A stretch of DNA of 64,000 nt from Trachythela sp. YZ-2020 (lineage: Eukaryota > Cnidaria > Anthozoa > Malacalcyonacea > Clavulariidae). A model generated the notes under the pieces. That model had not been told where the DNA came from. It saw nothing but the letters and a program-made list of their open reading frames with translations, and ran no database searches. The translations under genes were made by a program, and so were the position numbers. The stretch covers positions 434,001-498,000 of the forward strand of contig JADLSH010000020.1 of the NCBI GenBank assembly GCA_016169945.1, in the 5' to 3' direction. Of this stretch, positions 38,601-41,783 are shown in pieces (position 1 is the stretch's first letter; the number at the start of each line of letters is the position of its first letter).

Positions 38601-39400
38601 AAATTTGGTGGTTGAAACATTTTACGAAACAGGAAATGTGCAGACTGAACTGGCAATGCTGAACGTTTCACAAATAGACAACCATCATTCGGGCAAATGG
38701 TAATTCATAAAGGTGGTAAAATCTGATTTCGACCACTCTTTTTTTCATCGGGTCGTATTGGACCATTATTGATCGCAGCGATACATAAAAGGTGTCATTT
38801 AAACAGCTAAATTAAAAGCCTGATCTTTATATGTGTGCATCTAGAAACTAAATACTATTGGATTACCTATTTTTACACACCCGGCCCTGCATGTATATCG
38901 AACAAGCAACGGCCAAGATAGTCTAGTGGATATTTTGTGCAACTGATAGGCTGACCGACCAATCAATTGACCGTCCTAAGGCTCTTTTCCACTCGTCGCA
39001 AAAACCAACTCGCAAGCTCGCTGCGAGTACTTTCATCCAATCACAATGCTCGACAGTTTATTTTAATTGCATGCAAGAACTCGCAGCGAGTTTGCGAGTT
39101 GCTTTTGCGATGAGTGGAAAAGAGCCTTAATTGACCTATTATTTGACTCGCCGATTTTGTTGCTTCTTATGCCAGGCGTATCTTCGTATGAAAGAACACG
39201 AACGTAGAGAAGAGTTTCACGAAAGACTTCGCAAAGAATGGCGAACGGAGGACGAACTTGCCGAACATCTCCAACGACAGAGCGAAGCTAGCCGAGAGAA
39301 GCAGGACATACGTCAGCAGAAGGCAGATCGCGCGAAGGATGCAAGACTGTCTGTAAAACAAGAACGAATGGAAAAATATCGAGCAAGCATCTTGCCTTGA
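5514..39400 (+). CDS. VWA and DUF4537 domain protein (VWA3B/C11orf16-like), 11 exons
   Basis: Joined exons are 5514-5636, 9044-9518, 12746-13095, 14548-14767, 16562-16791, 17772-18144, 19180-19419, 26276-26437, 27413-27647, 29128-29377 and 39176-39400. Every intron has GT..AG ends and every junction keeps phase; total 2883 nt, 960 codons plus stop. Residues about 17-190 are a von Willebrand A domain with a complete MIDAS (DTSGS at 23-27, Thr in the STDT loop near 95, Asp118 in VTDG). Residues about 255-466 match DUF4537, a Tudor-like region known from C11orf16 and VWA3B. Residues 467-590 hold an internal repeat, and 725-960 are a highly charged coiled coil. Family function is unknown; no signal peptide or membrane segment is seen, so an intracellular role is inferred. 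It could be annotated as a VWA3B-like or C11orf16 homologue. Confidence 0.85.
5949..6317 (+). pseudogene. Gypsy polyprotein C-terminal remnant
   Basis: The frame has PRSYVVQTDDGRKYCRNR, typical of the region after the integrase core of Gypsy polyproteins, then a Pro/Ser-rich linker, and ends with TRSGRLVVKPKRF before a stop at 6315-6317, a common C-terminus of these polyproteins. No RT or integrase core is left upstream. It sits in intron 1 of the VWA gene in the same orientation. Confidence 0.75.
6441..7085 (+). repeat. Polypurine tract and 3' LTR of the Gypsy remnant
   Basis: AAAAAGGGGAAGA at about 6443-6455 is a polypurine tract, followed at about 6456 by TGTGACATAATTAGCATTAG, a plausible LTR start with TG. 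The downstream end could not be fixed; about 7085 is an estimate from where simple LTR-like sequence ends. No 5' LTR is present, so the copy is truncated. Confidence 0.55.
7086..9043. other. Rest of intron 1: G-rich repeat, short tandem repeat, no gene
   Basis: Holds a G/C-rich block near 7330-7390 (GGGGGGCCATGGCCCCCC), a tandem repeat at 7757-7830, and AT-rich sequence with a (TA)n run at 7970-7980. No open frame with recognisable similarity. A proper acceptor (TTAAATATTGCTAG) ends it at 9043. Confidence 0.5.
7757..7830. repeat. Three-copy 24-26 bp tandem repeat
   Basis: Unit GTATTCCTCTCAAAATATTT occurs three times in direct succession, differing only in the length of the T run. It makes a spurious open frame across 7697-7981. 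Confidence 0.9.
9044..9518 (+). CDS. VWA gene exon 2 (rest of VWA domain)
   Basis: Encodes 158 residues in phase 0 to phase 1. TMFNIIQF is a VWA core strand, GTSTDTMTALLQAF holds the MIDAS threonine, and EAVYMVTDGLPDQ the MIDAS aspartate. So one exon carries nearly the whole domain after the first strand. The donor is a strong GTAAGT. Confidence 0.9.
9519..10454. other. Intron 2, left part: no gene seen
   Basis: AT-rich sequence with degenerate TCGAAGTCTCG words at 9950-10000 and the first AAGATCTTG words at 10180-10260. No coding frame supported. Confidence 0.4.
10455..10665 (-). mobile_element. tRNA-derived SINE (family B)
   Basis: On the minus strand the head reads GGTGGCGCAGTCGTCAGAGC (box A-like) followed 40 bases on by GTGGGTTCGATTCTTGC (box B-like), then a body containing CGTGGGTTTTCTCCGGGTAC. 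Not a functional tRNA: no matching acceptor stem. A related copy is at 28120-28300 on the plus strand. Confidence 0.75.
10860..11255 (+). repeat. Dispersed about 400-bp repeat, copy 1
   Basis: Matches the reverse complement of 55730-56150 over its whole length: shared words include CATGATATTTACCTAAAC, GCCTGTCAAA, AATTACGTCACG and ATTAATCGATTACG. Unknown non-coding element. Confidence 0.7.
11438..11545. repeat. Fold-back hairpin 1 (GGCTATCAG type)
   Basis: Arms ACAGTTATTCTACGAACTCG / GAGAGTGAGTAGAATAACTGT and GAGCTGATAGCCGAC / GTCGGCTATCAGTCAT face each other around a short GC-rich loop. A second hairpin of the same design is at 11690-11775. Confidence 0.8.
11548..12263. mobile_element. Composite TIR element containing hairpin 2
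   Basis: Outer inverted ends: ACACAAGCTCTGGATATGA at 11551-11569 and CATATCCAGAGCTTGTGTAT at 12237-12256. Inside lies a hairpin (11690-11775; TCGGATATTGGCTGATAGCC with its complement) and repeats of CCTGCTAGTAGA(G/C)AACCAATCAG near 12136-12230. Non-coding; probably a non-autonomous DNA transposon. Confidence 0.65.
12264..12745. other. End of intron 2: simple repeats, no gene
   Basis: AT-rich; includes a (GAT)n run at 12476-12497. The exon 3 acceptor TCATTTTCTTTGTAG closes it. Confidence 0.5.
12746..13095 (+). CDS. VWA gene exon 3 (linker and start of DUF4537)
   Basis: Encodes residues about 200-316, phase 1 to phase 0. The first half is a Pro/Ser/Thr-rich linker; the second half, from SKVLDYADALIKARG to GVKVLARLDRDGLYYLGQVK, has the strand pattern of the first DUF4537/Tudor-like unit (variable-length strand, aromatic YY, GxV). 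Donor GTGAGT at 13096. Confidence 0.85.
13130..13420. repeat. Array of the palindromic word CAAGGATCCTTG
   Basis: AAGGATCCTTG, CCTTAAGGATTCTTG, GGATCCTTGACATGCAGG and close variants recur irregularly about a dozen times right after exon 3. The word is self-complementary, like the AAGATCTTG array before it and the ACAACTTGTTG array after it. Confidence 0.7.
13430..13710. repeat. ACAACTTGTTG quasi-palindromic repeat, copy 1
   Basis: Irregular succession of CTTGTT, CAACTT and TTGCAAC words, with GTGTTCGCACTGCTTGTTCCC at the left and CGTGTTGCGAACACATCTTG at the right. Related copies lie at 18276-18545 and 57748-58190. Confidence 0.6.
13793..13896. repeat. Inverted repeat
   Basis: Arms TTAGATGTTTTGGTATGTAG and CTACATACCAAAACATCTAA surround ACGAACAACAAACAACGAG. 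Part of a cluster of fold-backs in intron 3. Confidence 0.85.
14037..14199. repeat. Near-perfect 75-bp-arm hairpin
   Basis: Left arm 14037-14111 and right arm 14122-14199 are complementary almost base for base, with a 10-base loop (14112-14121). The arms contain AACTTCGACGTTTCGAGC and AAGGCCCTTCGTCT. A lone half of the same sequence is at 42548-42595. Confidence 0.95.
14548..14767 (+). CDS. VWA gene exon 4 (DUF4537)
   Basis: Encodes residues about 317-389, phase 0 to phase 1. KDSFVIKFESC is a strand of the first unit; LGDQVLAPWQQDGRYGPGTV is the clearest Tudor-like signature of DUF4537 (VLA.W..DG.YGPG.V). Acceptor ATATTCTAG, donor GTAGGA. Confidence 0.9.
14871..15593. mobile_element. Non-autonomous DNA transposon with TSD (Mutator-like size)
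   Basis: TIRs CACCGCGGAAAAACGTCTGC (14873 on) and GCAGACGTTTTTTCGCGGTG (15572-15591). Both sides are flanked by GTGATCGGAA (14861-14870 and 15594-15603), a 9-10 bp target duplication. An uninterrupted relative of the flanks (GTGCCATCCAGTCATG...TTGGAATGTTC) is at 18828-18854, acting as an empty site. No transposase frame. Confidence 0.8.
15604..16561. other. Intron 4 remainder, no gene seen
   Basis: AT-rich; repeated TAATAGACG / TAATAAACGCC words at 16200-16460 form a loose repeat. Acceptor TTATTTTTCGTAAG. Confidence 0.4.
16562..16791 (+). CDS. VWA gene exon 5 (second DUF4537 unit)
   Basis: Encodes residues about 390-466, phase 1 to phase 0. DGELLVTFFNGQTVSLKRG is the typical start of the second Tudor-like unit in DUF4537 proteins (LLV.F.NG.T..L). 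It ends in a hydrophilic stretch with LVWEDENRELQL before GTAATT, a somewhat weak donor. Confidence 0.85.
16792..17771. other. Intron 5, no gene; half of a MITE
   Basis: Starts with GGCCGTGTTACACGGGGCAA at about 16805, a sequence of the kind found at MITE ends, but no inverted partner was found. The rest is unremarkable. Confidence 0.4.
17772..18144 (+). CDS. VWA gene exon 6 (coiled coil and 3-copy peptide repeat)
   Basis: Encodes residues about 467-590, phase 0 to phase 1. It opens with a short coiled coil (ENEKLKQKIDEQIKENSNLI), then three copies of (R)DSPVIGRATSRDLK with small changes, then an acidic tail (DEESWEWSEDM). The three copies are also repeats at the DNA level (17874-17920, 17936-17982, 17984-18023), so they arose by local duplication in frame. 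Confidence 0.85.
18276..18545. repeat. ACAACTTGTTG quasi-palindromic repeat, copy 2
   Basis: Begins ACACAAGTAAAAACGTACAAG and ends TTGACAAGATGTGAGATTTT; these ends are inverted-repeat-like and match the ends of the copy at 57748-58190. The interior is made of CTTGTTGACAAG-type words. Confidence 0.65.
18908..19112. repeat. Fold-back element
   Basis: CAATTCACAACTTTGGATAA...TTACTATTGTTCTAGTTTGC on the left mirrors GCAAACTAGAACAATAGTAA...CAAAATTGTGAATTGG on the right. About 60-bp arms, about 75-bp spacer. Confidence 0.8.
19180..19419 (+). CDS. VWA gene exon 7
   Basis: Encodes residues about 591-670, phase 1 at both ends. Hydrophilic, Pro/Lys/Arg-rich; ends with EEYQTVSGVSFPARTG, which is repeated with changes at the end of exon 8 (SEYQDAAGVKFPSATG). 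KPWRYSSSG also resembles RKWHPYRQFG there. Donor GTAAGT. Confidence 0.8.
19420..20069. other. Start of intron 7: tandem repeat and LINE/SINE-tail-like repeat
   Basis: A 20-bp tandem repeat (ATTCGTTTTCCTCGTTAATT, three copies) lies at 19762-19830. TCAATTGGGACGAGAGTCC followed by CCTGTTCCTTT at 19890-19925 recurs at 57186-57225, so it belongs to a dispersed element. No gene. Confidence 0.5.
20070..20808. repeat. 258-bp inverted repeat at the 3' end of the Gypsy element
   Basis: Arms 20070-20327 and 20551-20808 are reverse complements of each other; the 223-bp spacer holds the rest of the polyprotein C-terminus on the plus strand. The plus-strand frame (about 20034-20531) is therefore the native C-terminus flipped relative to the rest of the element; it ends LRRSTRIRIPRKILDL and a stop. 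Confidence 0.9.
20509..21987 (-). pseudogene. Gypsy RNase H-integrase segment, second copy
   Basis: A 1058-bp block (about 20930-21987) repeats the adjacent 21988-23045 almost exactly; one visible difference is TTGTCTGAC versus TTATCTGAC at 21204/22262. It carries the H-H-C-C zinc finger (HEGHMG...CLPCQ) and the DDE residues (SIDFAS, KSDNGPPF, NGEVERF). The junction sits in a TTCCA match and shifts the frame, so it cannot be translated from the upstream copy. After the block it continues into the true C-terminal linker up to the inverted repeat. Confidence 0.85.
21924..23633 (-). pseudogene. Gypsy RT end, RNase H and integrase
   Basis: From the N-terminus: the RT thumb (GLSPDPKKVEAL), RNase H with FVDGSPVGLGAV, IDREALSI and VITDHKPL (D, E and D residues), GPSNPADYASRHP, then the integrase zinc finger (H-x3-H, C-x2-C) and the core with D, D and E as in the second copy. 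A frameshift near 23575-23630 separates it from the RT palm in 23557-24744. Its last residues, after NKIP, are junk read across the duplication junction. Integrase and RNase H catalytic residues are all present, so the copy is young but disabled by rearrangement. Confidence 0.85.
23557..24744 (-). CDS. Gypsy protease and reverse transcriptase (frame-shifted at end)
   Basis: The retroviral-type aspartic protease shows MADSGATVNIL (D-S-G). The RT shows the connection ERKLEQLESEGIIERAE, TPWVSPIVIVPKP, EIRICVDMRALNKAI, VFSKIDLNQGYHQIPL (motif A), FGLSCAAEIFQ (motif B) and NISDDIYI (motif C, S-D-D form). Pol overlaps the end of gag by a few bases, so a -1 frameshift would join them, as usual in Gypsy. 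The frame is lost just after PKCQFRV. Role: copying the element's RNA in cytoplasmic particles. Minus strand, antisense in intron 7. Confidence 0.85.
   Translation of the reverse strand: MTPQDHPIETMYVEKCDSDNSEEYTFTTGAQVNQIDKPIFEVQINNTIISVMADSGATVNILSEHDFNRLNPKPQLSETKTKVYPYMSSNPLNLSGKFHAKVKSGRGSADEVFYVANGSSNSILSWSTSQKLNLIKAVSVINQPDASLPPNAPDFLKDFPSLTNGMGEYKGTPVRVHVDESVKPVALPHRRIPFHVRKQVERKLEQLESEGIIERAEGPTPWVSPIVIVPKPHKPNEIRICVDMRALNKAIVRERHIIPTIDDVVHDLNGCKVFSKIDLNQGYHQIPLHPESKPLTTFSTHIGLFRYKRLNFGLSCAAEIFQKKVGDAIRGIPCVKNISDDIYIGGVDNDDHDRHLEQLFGRLRESGLTINVPKCQFRVPTMLFFGHVFRERTVT
24741..25541 (-). CDS. Gypsy gag protein
   Basis: 266 codons from ATG at 25539-25541. The first 180 residues are an alpha-helical capsid-like region with DYFEPQKCIDHHVYVFRQQ and GENINEFYTRLQLLARKCEF, a well-known gag signature (FY.RL..LA..C.F). 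A basic stretch follows, then two Cys motifs, one of them CHKCGKLNHYSKVC (CX2CX4HX4C zinc knuckle). It is uninterrupted. It lies just downstream of the 5' LTR and primer site and overlaps pol at 24741-24744. Confidence 0.9.
   Translation of the reverse strand: MATSINLPNFPEFELHPRETAPTRFDKYIKRLNNMFEAMNITKDSQQKAMLLHYVGEETCDIFETLNVPEPTEGTDVFKICVKVLTDYFEPQKCIDHHVYVFRQQTQKSGENINEFYTRLQLLARKCEFSNVDVEVKRQIIQGTSSLRLRRKAIEQSLTLENLLKSARAMETANEQTSEMEKQQSHAVGRYNSGKYPKFKKNSYQKKQSNKTKCGLCGGNFPHQNKCPAQGKSCHKCGKLNHYSKVCRSKTTMILNNQQVNTMPNL
25628..26041 (-). repeat. 5' LTR of the Gypsy element, with primer site next to it
   Basis: On the minus strand it starts TGTCACAACAGGAGG at 26041 and ends ACCTCACA at 25628, giving TG...CA ends; an AATAAA signal (ATCAATAAAGC) lies near its end. 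TGGCGACGAGGATAGGAT (plus 25608-25625) follows within two bases and is the likely tRNA primer site. No second LTR copy was found in the window. Confidence 0.75.
26276..26437 (+). CDS. VWA gene exon 8
   Basis: Encodes residues about 671-724, phase 1 at both ends; basic and aromatic (EKPRKWHPYRQFGDG), ending SEYQDAAGVKFPSATG, the counterpart of the end of exon 7. Acceptor ATATACATAG is pyrimidine-poor; donor GTAATC. Confidence 0.75.
26784..27334. mobile_element. G-rich TIR element in intron 8
   Basis: Ends CAGTGGCGTACTGGC (26784) and GCCAGCACGCCACTG (27320-27334) are inverted. Interior includes GGGGGGTCCGGGGGCATGC and CACCCCCGGG, words shared with other G-rich repeats here (4880-5275, 61565-61620). 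No transposase frame. Confidence 0.7.
27413..27647 (+). CDS. VWA gene exon 9
   Basis: Encodes residues about 725-802, phase 1 to phase 2. Begins KKFTRSLDANWSPDTALRNA; rich in charged residues and Trp/Tyr (WYANKLERMRSNKRRYFKDI), consistent with the start of a long helical region. Donor GTGGGT after CGAAG; the split Arg codon is completed by exon 10. Confidence 0.8.
27648..28895. other. Intron 9, left part: SINE and MITE fragments
   Basis: Contains a SINE (28120-28440) and a MITE fragment (28690-28790: CAGACGAGCATGTTTTTCTT, TTCCTTGACGAG) related to 43363-43905. No exon supported. Confidence 0.5.
28120..28440 (+). mobile_element. tRNA-derived SINE (family B) with LINE-like tail
   Basis: Box B-like GAGTTCGATTCTCGC at about 28152, then the family body (AAAGTCGTGGGTTTTCTCCG) and a tail with CACTGAAAAGCCCCAACGGG. 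The tail word recurs at 59876-59898 after a LINE RT end, suggesting that the SINE borrows that LINE's 3' end. Confidence 0.65.
28896..29030 (+). mobile_element. tRNA-derived SINE (family A)
   Basis: CTCTGTAGCTCAGTTGGTTA (box A) and, 40 bases on, a decayed box B (CATGCTCAATTCCTGCC), then AAGTTGCATTTTTCGCAACT and GCTAGGTCTAAAAAATG. Two minus-strand relatives lie at 54903-55140 and 55185-55376. The anticodon arm does not form a proper tRNA, so it is not a tRNA gene. Confidence 0.75.
29128..29377 (+). CDS. VWA gene exon 10 (coiled coil)
   Basis: Encodes residues about 803-885, phase 2 to phase 0. Nearly all Glu, Lys, Arg, Asp and Ala (DKLKTTRMETKRAKQAEILK...), a long single helix or coiled coil with no Pro or Gly. 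Acceptor AAATTTTACCCAG; donor GTGAAG. Confidence 0.85.
29484..29837. mobile_element. MITE with GCCCCGTTTACATGAGACC ends
   Basis: Left end ATGCCCCGTTTACATGAGAC and right end ATCTCATATAAACGAGGCAT are inverted. Interior repeats of CAGACCGGTCTGAG, itself palindromic. About 350 bp, no coding. Confidence 0.8.
29838..30000. repeat. Degenerate GACTGAC/CCAACCAAC simple repeat
   Basis: GACTGATTGACTGAC, AACCAACCAACG and relatives; also at 29395-29480 (left of the MITE), 30905-30930 and 38942-38975. Looks like one ancient microsatellite split by insertions. Confidence 0.6.
30799..32880 (+). repeat. 2.08-kb tandem duplication, copy 1
   Basis: Runs from TTTTATTGTTTATCACTGC to CCAAATCTAAAAAG and is followed at once by copy 2 (32881-34964), nearly identical. 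Inside are three or four units of an about 150-bp sub-repeat (TAGTCTAGTGGATAC, AGTATAGCTTCGCACG, ATTAATTCCACCTG) at 30905-31500, and a minus-strand tRNA-like segment at 31729-31793. No gene. Confidence 0.95.
31729..31793 (-). repeat. tRNA-like segment (SINE head)
   Basis: Minus strand: TAGTCTAGTGG (box A) and GTGGCTCGAATCC (box B) at normal spacing, but no acceptor stem pairing. Repeated in the second unit at about 33817-33881. Confidence 0.55.
32881..34964 (+). repeat. 2.08-kb tandem duplication, copy 2
   Basis: Direct repeat of 30799-32880 with only scattered differences (for example CACTAGACTAC versus CACTAGGCTAC near 31781/33867, and small homopolymer length changes). Its right end lies inside the left arm of the long inverted repeat at 34851-35110. 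Confidence 0.95.
34851..35110 (+). repeat. Long inverted repeat, left arm
   Basis: Contains CTAGTGCACCAAAA, TTTCATTGGACACCTCGCTA, CAAATCTAAAAAGTTCTTGT and TCAATTGAAATCTTAAAA. The reverse complement follows at 37275-37550, first nearly exact and then decaying inward. Together they look like the ends of an about 2.7-kb DNA element or fold-back. Confidence 0.8.
35111..37274. other. Spacer of the long inverted repeat, no gene seen
   Basis: AT-rich, with short frames only (none above 71 codons, none recognised). Contains a direct duplication of CAAGGCTGCAAAACTGTTTC at 36324-36361 and of GAATCACGGTTAATAGAACT at 37214-37262. Could be a decayed transposon interior; no transposase motif found. Confidence 0.5.
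37275..37550 (-). repeat. Long inverted repeat, right arm
   Basis: Reverse complement of 34851-35110: AAGAACTTTTTAGATTTGG at about 37427 mirrors 34950-34970, and TAGCGAGGTGTCCAATGAAA mirrors 34895-34915. Confidence 0.8.
37551..38635. other. Intron 10, no gene seen
   Basis: AT-rich sequence without recognised frames or repeats. The 96-codon frame at 38297-38587 has no recognisable domain and no splice context. Confidence 0.4.
38636..38890 (+). repeat. Dispersed repeat, copy 1
   Basis: Shares CAGACTGAAC, GAACGTTTCACAA, TTCGACCACTCT, CATCGG and AAAGGTGTCATTT in order with 61078-61300. Non-coding dispersed element. Confidence 0.65.
38979..39127. mobile_element. 149-bp fold-back MITE next to exon 11
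   Basis: AGGCTCTTTTCCACTCGTCG and its complement at the right end, flanked by TA on both sides. A second copy is at 40905-41050. It ends 48 bases before the exon 11 acceptor boundary, so it sits where the branch point and pyrimidine tract would be. Confidence 0.85.
39176..39400 (+). CDS. VWA gene exon 11 (C-terminus)
   Basis: Encodes residues about 886-960 and the stop at 39398-39400. Continues the highly charged coiled coil of exons 9-10 (RMKEHERREEFHERLRKEWR) and ends RMEKYRASILP. Acceptor TTGCTTCTTATGCCAG, phase 0, matches exon 10. Confidence 0.85.
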   Translation, partial: AYLRMKEHERREEFHERLRKEWRTEDELAEHLQRQSEASREKQDIRQQKADRAKDARLSVKQERMEKYRASILP

Positions 39401-39499
39401 ATGTAGATGTGGAGGAAAGTCGATTACAGTAAAACCAGCATATAAGGACCAGCGACCAGGTGACGTAGCTTGCAAGAATTTGATTTCCACTTCAGCTAA

Positions 39500-39640
39500 A
39501 GGTAATGTTACATGGCCACAGGACACCTTTTAGCGACCACTCGCAATGCAAATCGTTACAGAACCAATAAACTTTCGTTTACCCTCATTTGCATTGCGAG
39601 TTGTCGCTAAACAACGTCCAGTGTAACGTCGCCATAGGTA
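39500..39640. mobile_element. Fold-back MITE in the 3' UTR of the VWA gene
   Basis: GTTACATGGCC...TTAGCGACCACTCGCAATGC on the left mirrors GCATTGCGAGTTGTCGCTAA...CAGTGTAACG on the right. The centre contains the AATAAA at 39566-39571. Confidence 0.75.
39566..39571 (+). terminator. Candidate polyadenylation signal of the VWA gene
   Basis: AATAAA 166 bases after the stop codon, the first after the coding end. It lies in the loop of a MITE. Not supported by any transcript end here. Confidence 0.45.
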
Positions 39641-40061
39641 TATTTAAGACCATCCTATTTGTGCTCAATTTGCCAAAATTTCAGCTTGGTGGTTTTTAAT
39701 AAGCTGGTTCTTATAGGAGGTTTTTACTGTATTCATGAGATTCGACATGAGCAACATTTGCCTAAAAGATGTCGAGTGGGCCGCAGGGGAAAGGACCCCC
39801 CTGCCCCCATATATATAGACTATATTTATGAATTATCAAGCTATTTAATAAGTTACCCGGTTCTGGTAGCCAGGTGTATACATATTAAAATAGATTAAAA
39901 TTATGTAAAAAATATGATTAATAATATGAATAAATATTAACGCTAGTCCTACGTATATAGTGTGAAACCAATGTGAAGGTTAATATGAAACTGTTCGAAA
40001 TTCAGTAGAACTCGTTATCTATATATTCTTCGATTTATGCAAAAATATGGACAGTTCATTC
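39641..40061. other. Intergenic, no gene seen
   Basis: AT-rich with short frames only. Confidence 0.4.
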
Positions 40062-40263
40062 ACAGTATAGAGACGACCAGTAGGGCCACTCATTTGAAAT
40101 TTTGTGTGGCCGCTCATTACGCATTGGCAGCCAGTCAATTGCTTTTTCTGGCCAATAAGCAAGCTGGACTAACTTTCCTGGCCAGTAAACTGCATATTTT
40201 TGCATAAAAAGCTGGCTACATGTTGCATCGCCGAGTGGCCGTACTGGTCGTCTCTATACTGTG
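40062..40263. mobile_element. hAT-type MITE with 8-bp TSD
   Basis: TIRs CAGTATAGAGACGACCAGTA (40063 on) and TACTGGTCGTCTCTATACTG (right end), flanked by GTTCATTC on both sides (40054-40061 and 40264-40271). An 8-bp duplication and a CAG-start TIR are hAT features. 202 bp, non-coding. Confidence 0.9.
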
Positions 40264-40904
40264 GTTCATTCTCAAGTCAAGTCAAGTCAAGTGTGTATTG
40301 TTTTCTTACCAAACTAACCAACGGCAATGATTTAAGTAATCTTTTTCAACATGAGCTGGTATGCTGTATTGTTACAAAACGGACGCGAATGTCGTAAATA
40401 ATTTGTAGTTACAAGCACTCATGGTTTTAACAGAAGAGTTACAGCCACTAGTGTTAGAAATGAATAGGCATTTCGATGTTTACAAGGTTATAGATGTGAC
40501 GCAACCTTTCATATTTGATTGGCTGCAAAGCATTCACAAATTAAACTAAAATATTGGCTAATATTGCCATAAGCCAGTTCCGAGTTTCGACTGCTATCCA
40601 AATGAAGCGTCCTGGGTCGGGATAAAATTAGAGCTTAATCATAACATGTAGCTGAGTCGACTGGAATAATTAAAATATGCATATATCAAAGTATTCAATC
40701 ACATTTGAATGTGCAAAAGTGCTCGAAGAACAATTACGGTTGACTCGCTTTAAATTACAAAACCAAATATGTACAAGACAAAATATGCTAGACGGCAAAG
40801 ATTATTTAATGGCAGTTTATTTTGGCAGATTATTTAATGGTGATATGTAAAGCCCAAATGAATGATTGAATATTTTGATTGATATTTTGATTCTTCTAGC
40901 CTTA

Positions 40905-41050
40905 AGGCTCTTTTCCACTCATCGCAAAACCAACTCGCAAACTCTTGAGTTCTTGCATGTAATTAAAATAAACTGTCGAGCATTGTGATTGGATGAAAGT
41001 ACTCGCAGCGAGCTTGCGAGTTGGTTTTTGCGACGAGTGGAAAAGAGCCT
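40905..41050. mobile_element. Second copy of the AGGCTCTTTTCCACTC MITE
   Basis: Same ends and interior as 38979-39127 but the other way round (AACTGTCGAGCATTGTGATT is here on the plus strand), flanked by TTA/TTA. Confidence 0.9.
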
Positions 41051-41053
41051 TTA

Positions 41054-41250
41054 AGCCTAGTTTCCATTAAATCGTAGTTATCGCAAGAGTCGCAACGACT
41101 TTAAAAACGTGGAATTTTTAATGGTACCTGAGTCACGGCGATAACTAAGACTCTCACGATAGAGTCGCAGGGATAGGTTTGTTGCGATTTTTGCAATAAC
41201 AATTTTTGCGATGACGACTATTGCGATTTAATGGAAACTATAGGCTTTAG
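41054..41250. mobile_element. MITE with GCCTAGTTTCCATTAAATCG ends
   Basis: Left GCCTAGTTTCCATTAAATCG, right CGATTTAATGGAAACTATAG (inverted, one gap). Only 4 bases from the previous MITE. Similar end design (AAGCC..GTTTCCAT) to 57553-57690. Confidence 0.8.
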
Positions 41251-41580
41251 CTACATATTATGATTCACCTGCAACTTTATCCCGACGCACAACGCGTCAT
41301 TTGGATGCGCAGTCGATACTCCAAACTGGCTTATTGGTTGGTCGGACAAAATTACAATATAAACGGGACGATGGGTCGATCACATTTGCATAATCCGAAA
41401 GAAAAATATAGATAATGATCTCCCACCAGTTTCCTAACCATTGACTATAATCGCATGAAATTAGGGCAACGCTGAATGCACATGCATTGTACTGAGTATT
41501 AACTATTAACTATTCGAAAATGAACATAACTAAATTTTTAATGTCAATTTAACCATTGCAACGTGTTGAATATTTACGTC

Positions 41581-41783
41581 TCAGTTTTGAGGCGCGAAAA
41601 AACTTCGCTTGGTCAGCGCACAACAAGACGAGGTACAGCTAGGAGCGCATCTGTATGAGCAAGGACTGGGACAGGACGACGCCTGAGGGGCTGAGCAACA
41701 TCTTGACGAACATGACGGGGCACAGACGCTCGGTTGTCGACATGTTGAAGGGCATTGCCCAGGTTGCTCATCTTTGATAATGA
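41581..41783 (-). CDS. Last exon of a minicollagen/NOWA-like nematocyst protein (two CRDs)
   Basis: Encodes 66 residues and a stop. After a short linker come two six-cysteine domains: CPSTCRQPSVCAPSCSSRCC and CPSPCSYRCAPSCTSSCC. The second has exactly the CX3CX3CX3CX3CC pattern of minicollagen cysteine-rich domains; the first is the same with one five-residue gap. In cnidarians these domains crosslink capsule-wall proteins (minicollagens, NOWA) through disulfide exchange. The tail ALTKRSFFAPQN is basic. The exon has an excellent acceptor (CTATTTCTTCCCTTGTAG), phase 1 entry, and ATTAAA about 40 bases after the stop. No Gly-X-Y collagen or polyproline was found in this window, so it may be a non-collagenous CRD protein. 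Alternative: an unrelated Cys-rich secreted protein. Confidence 0.7.
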
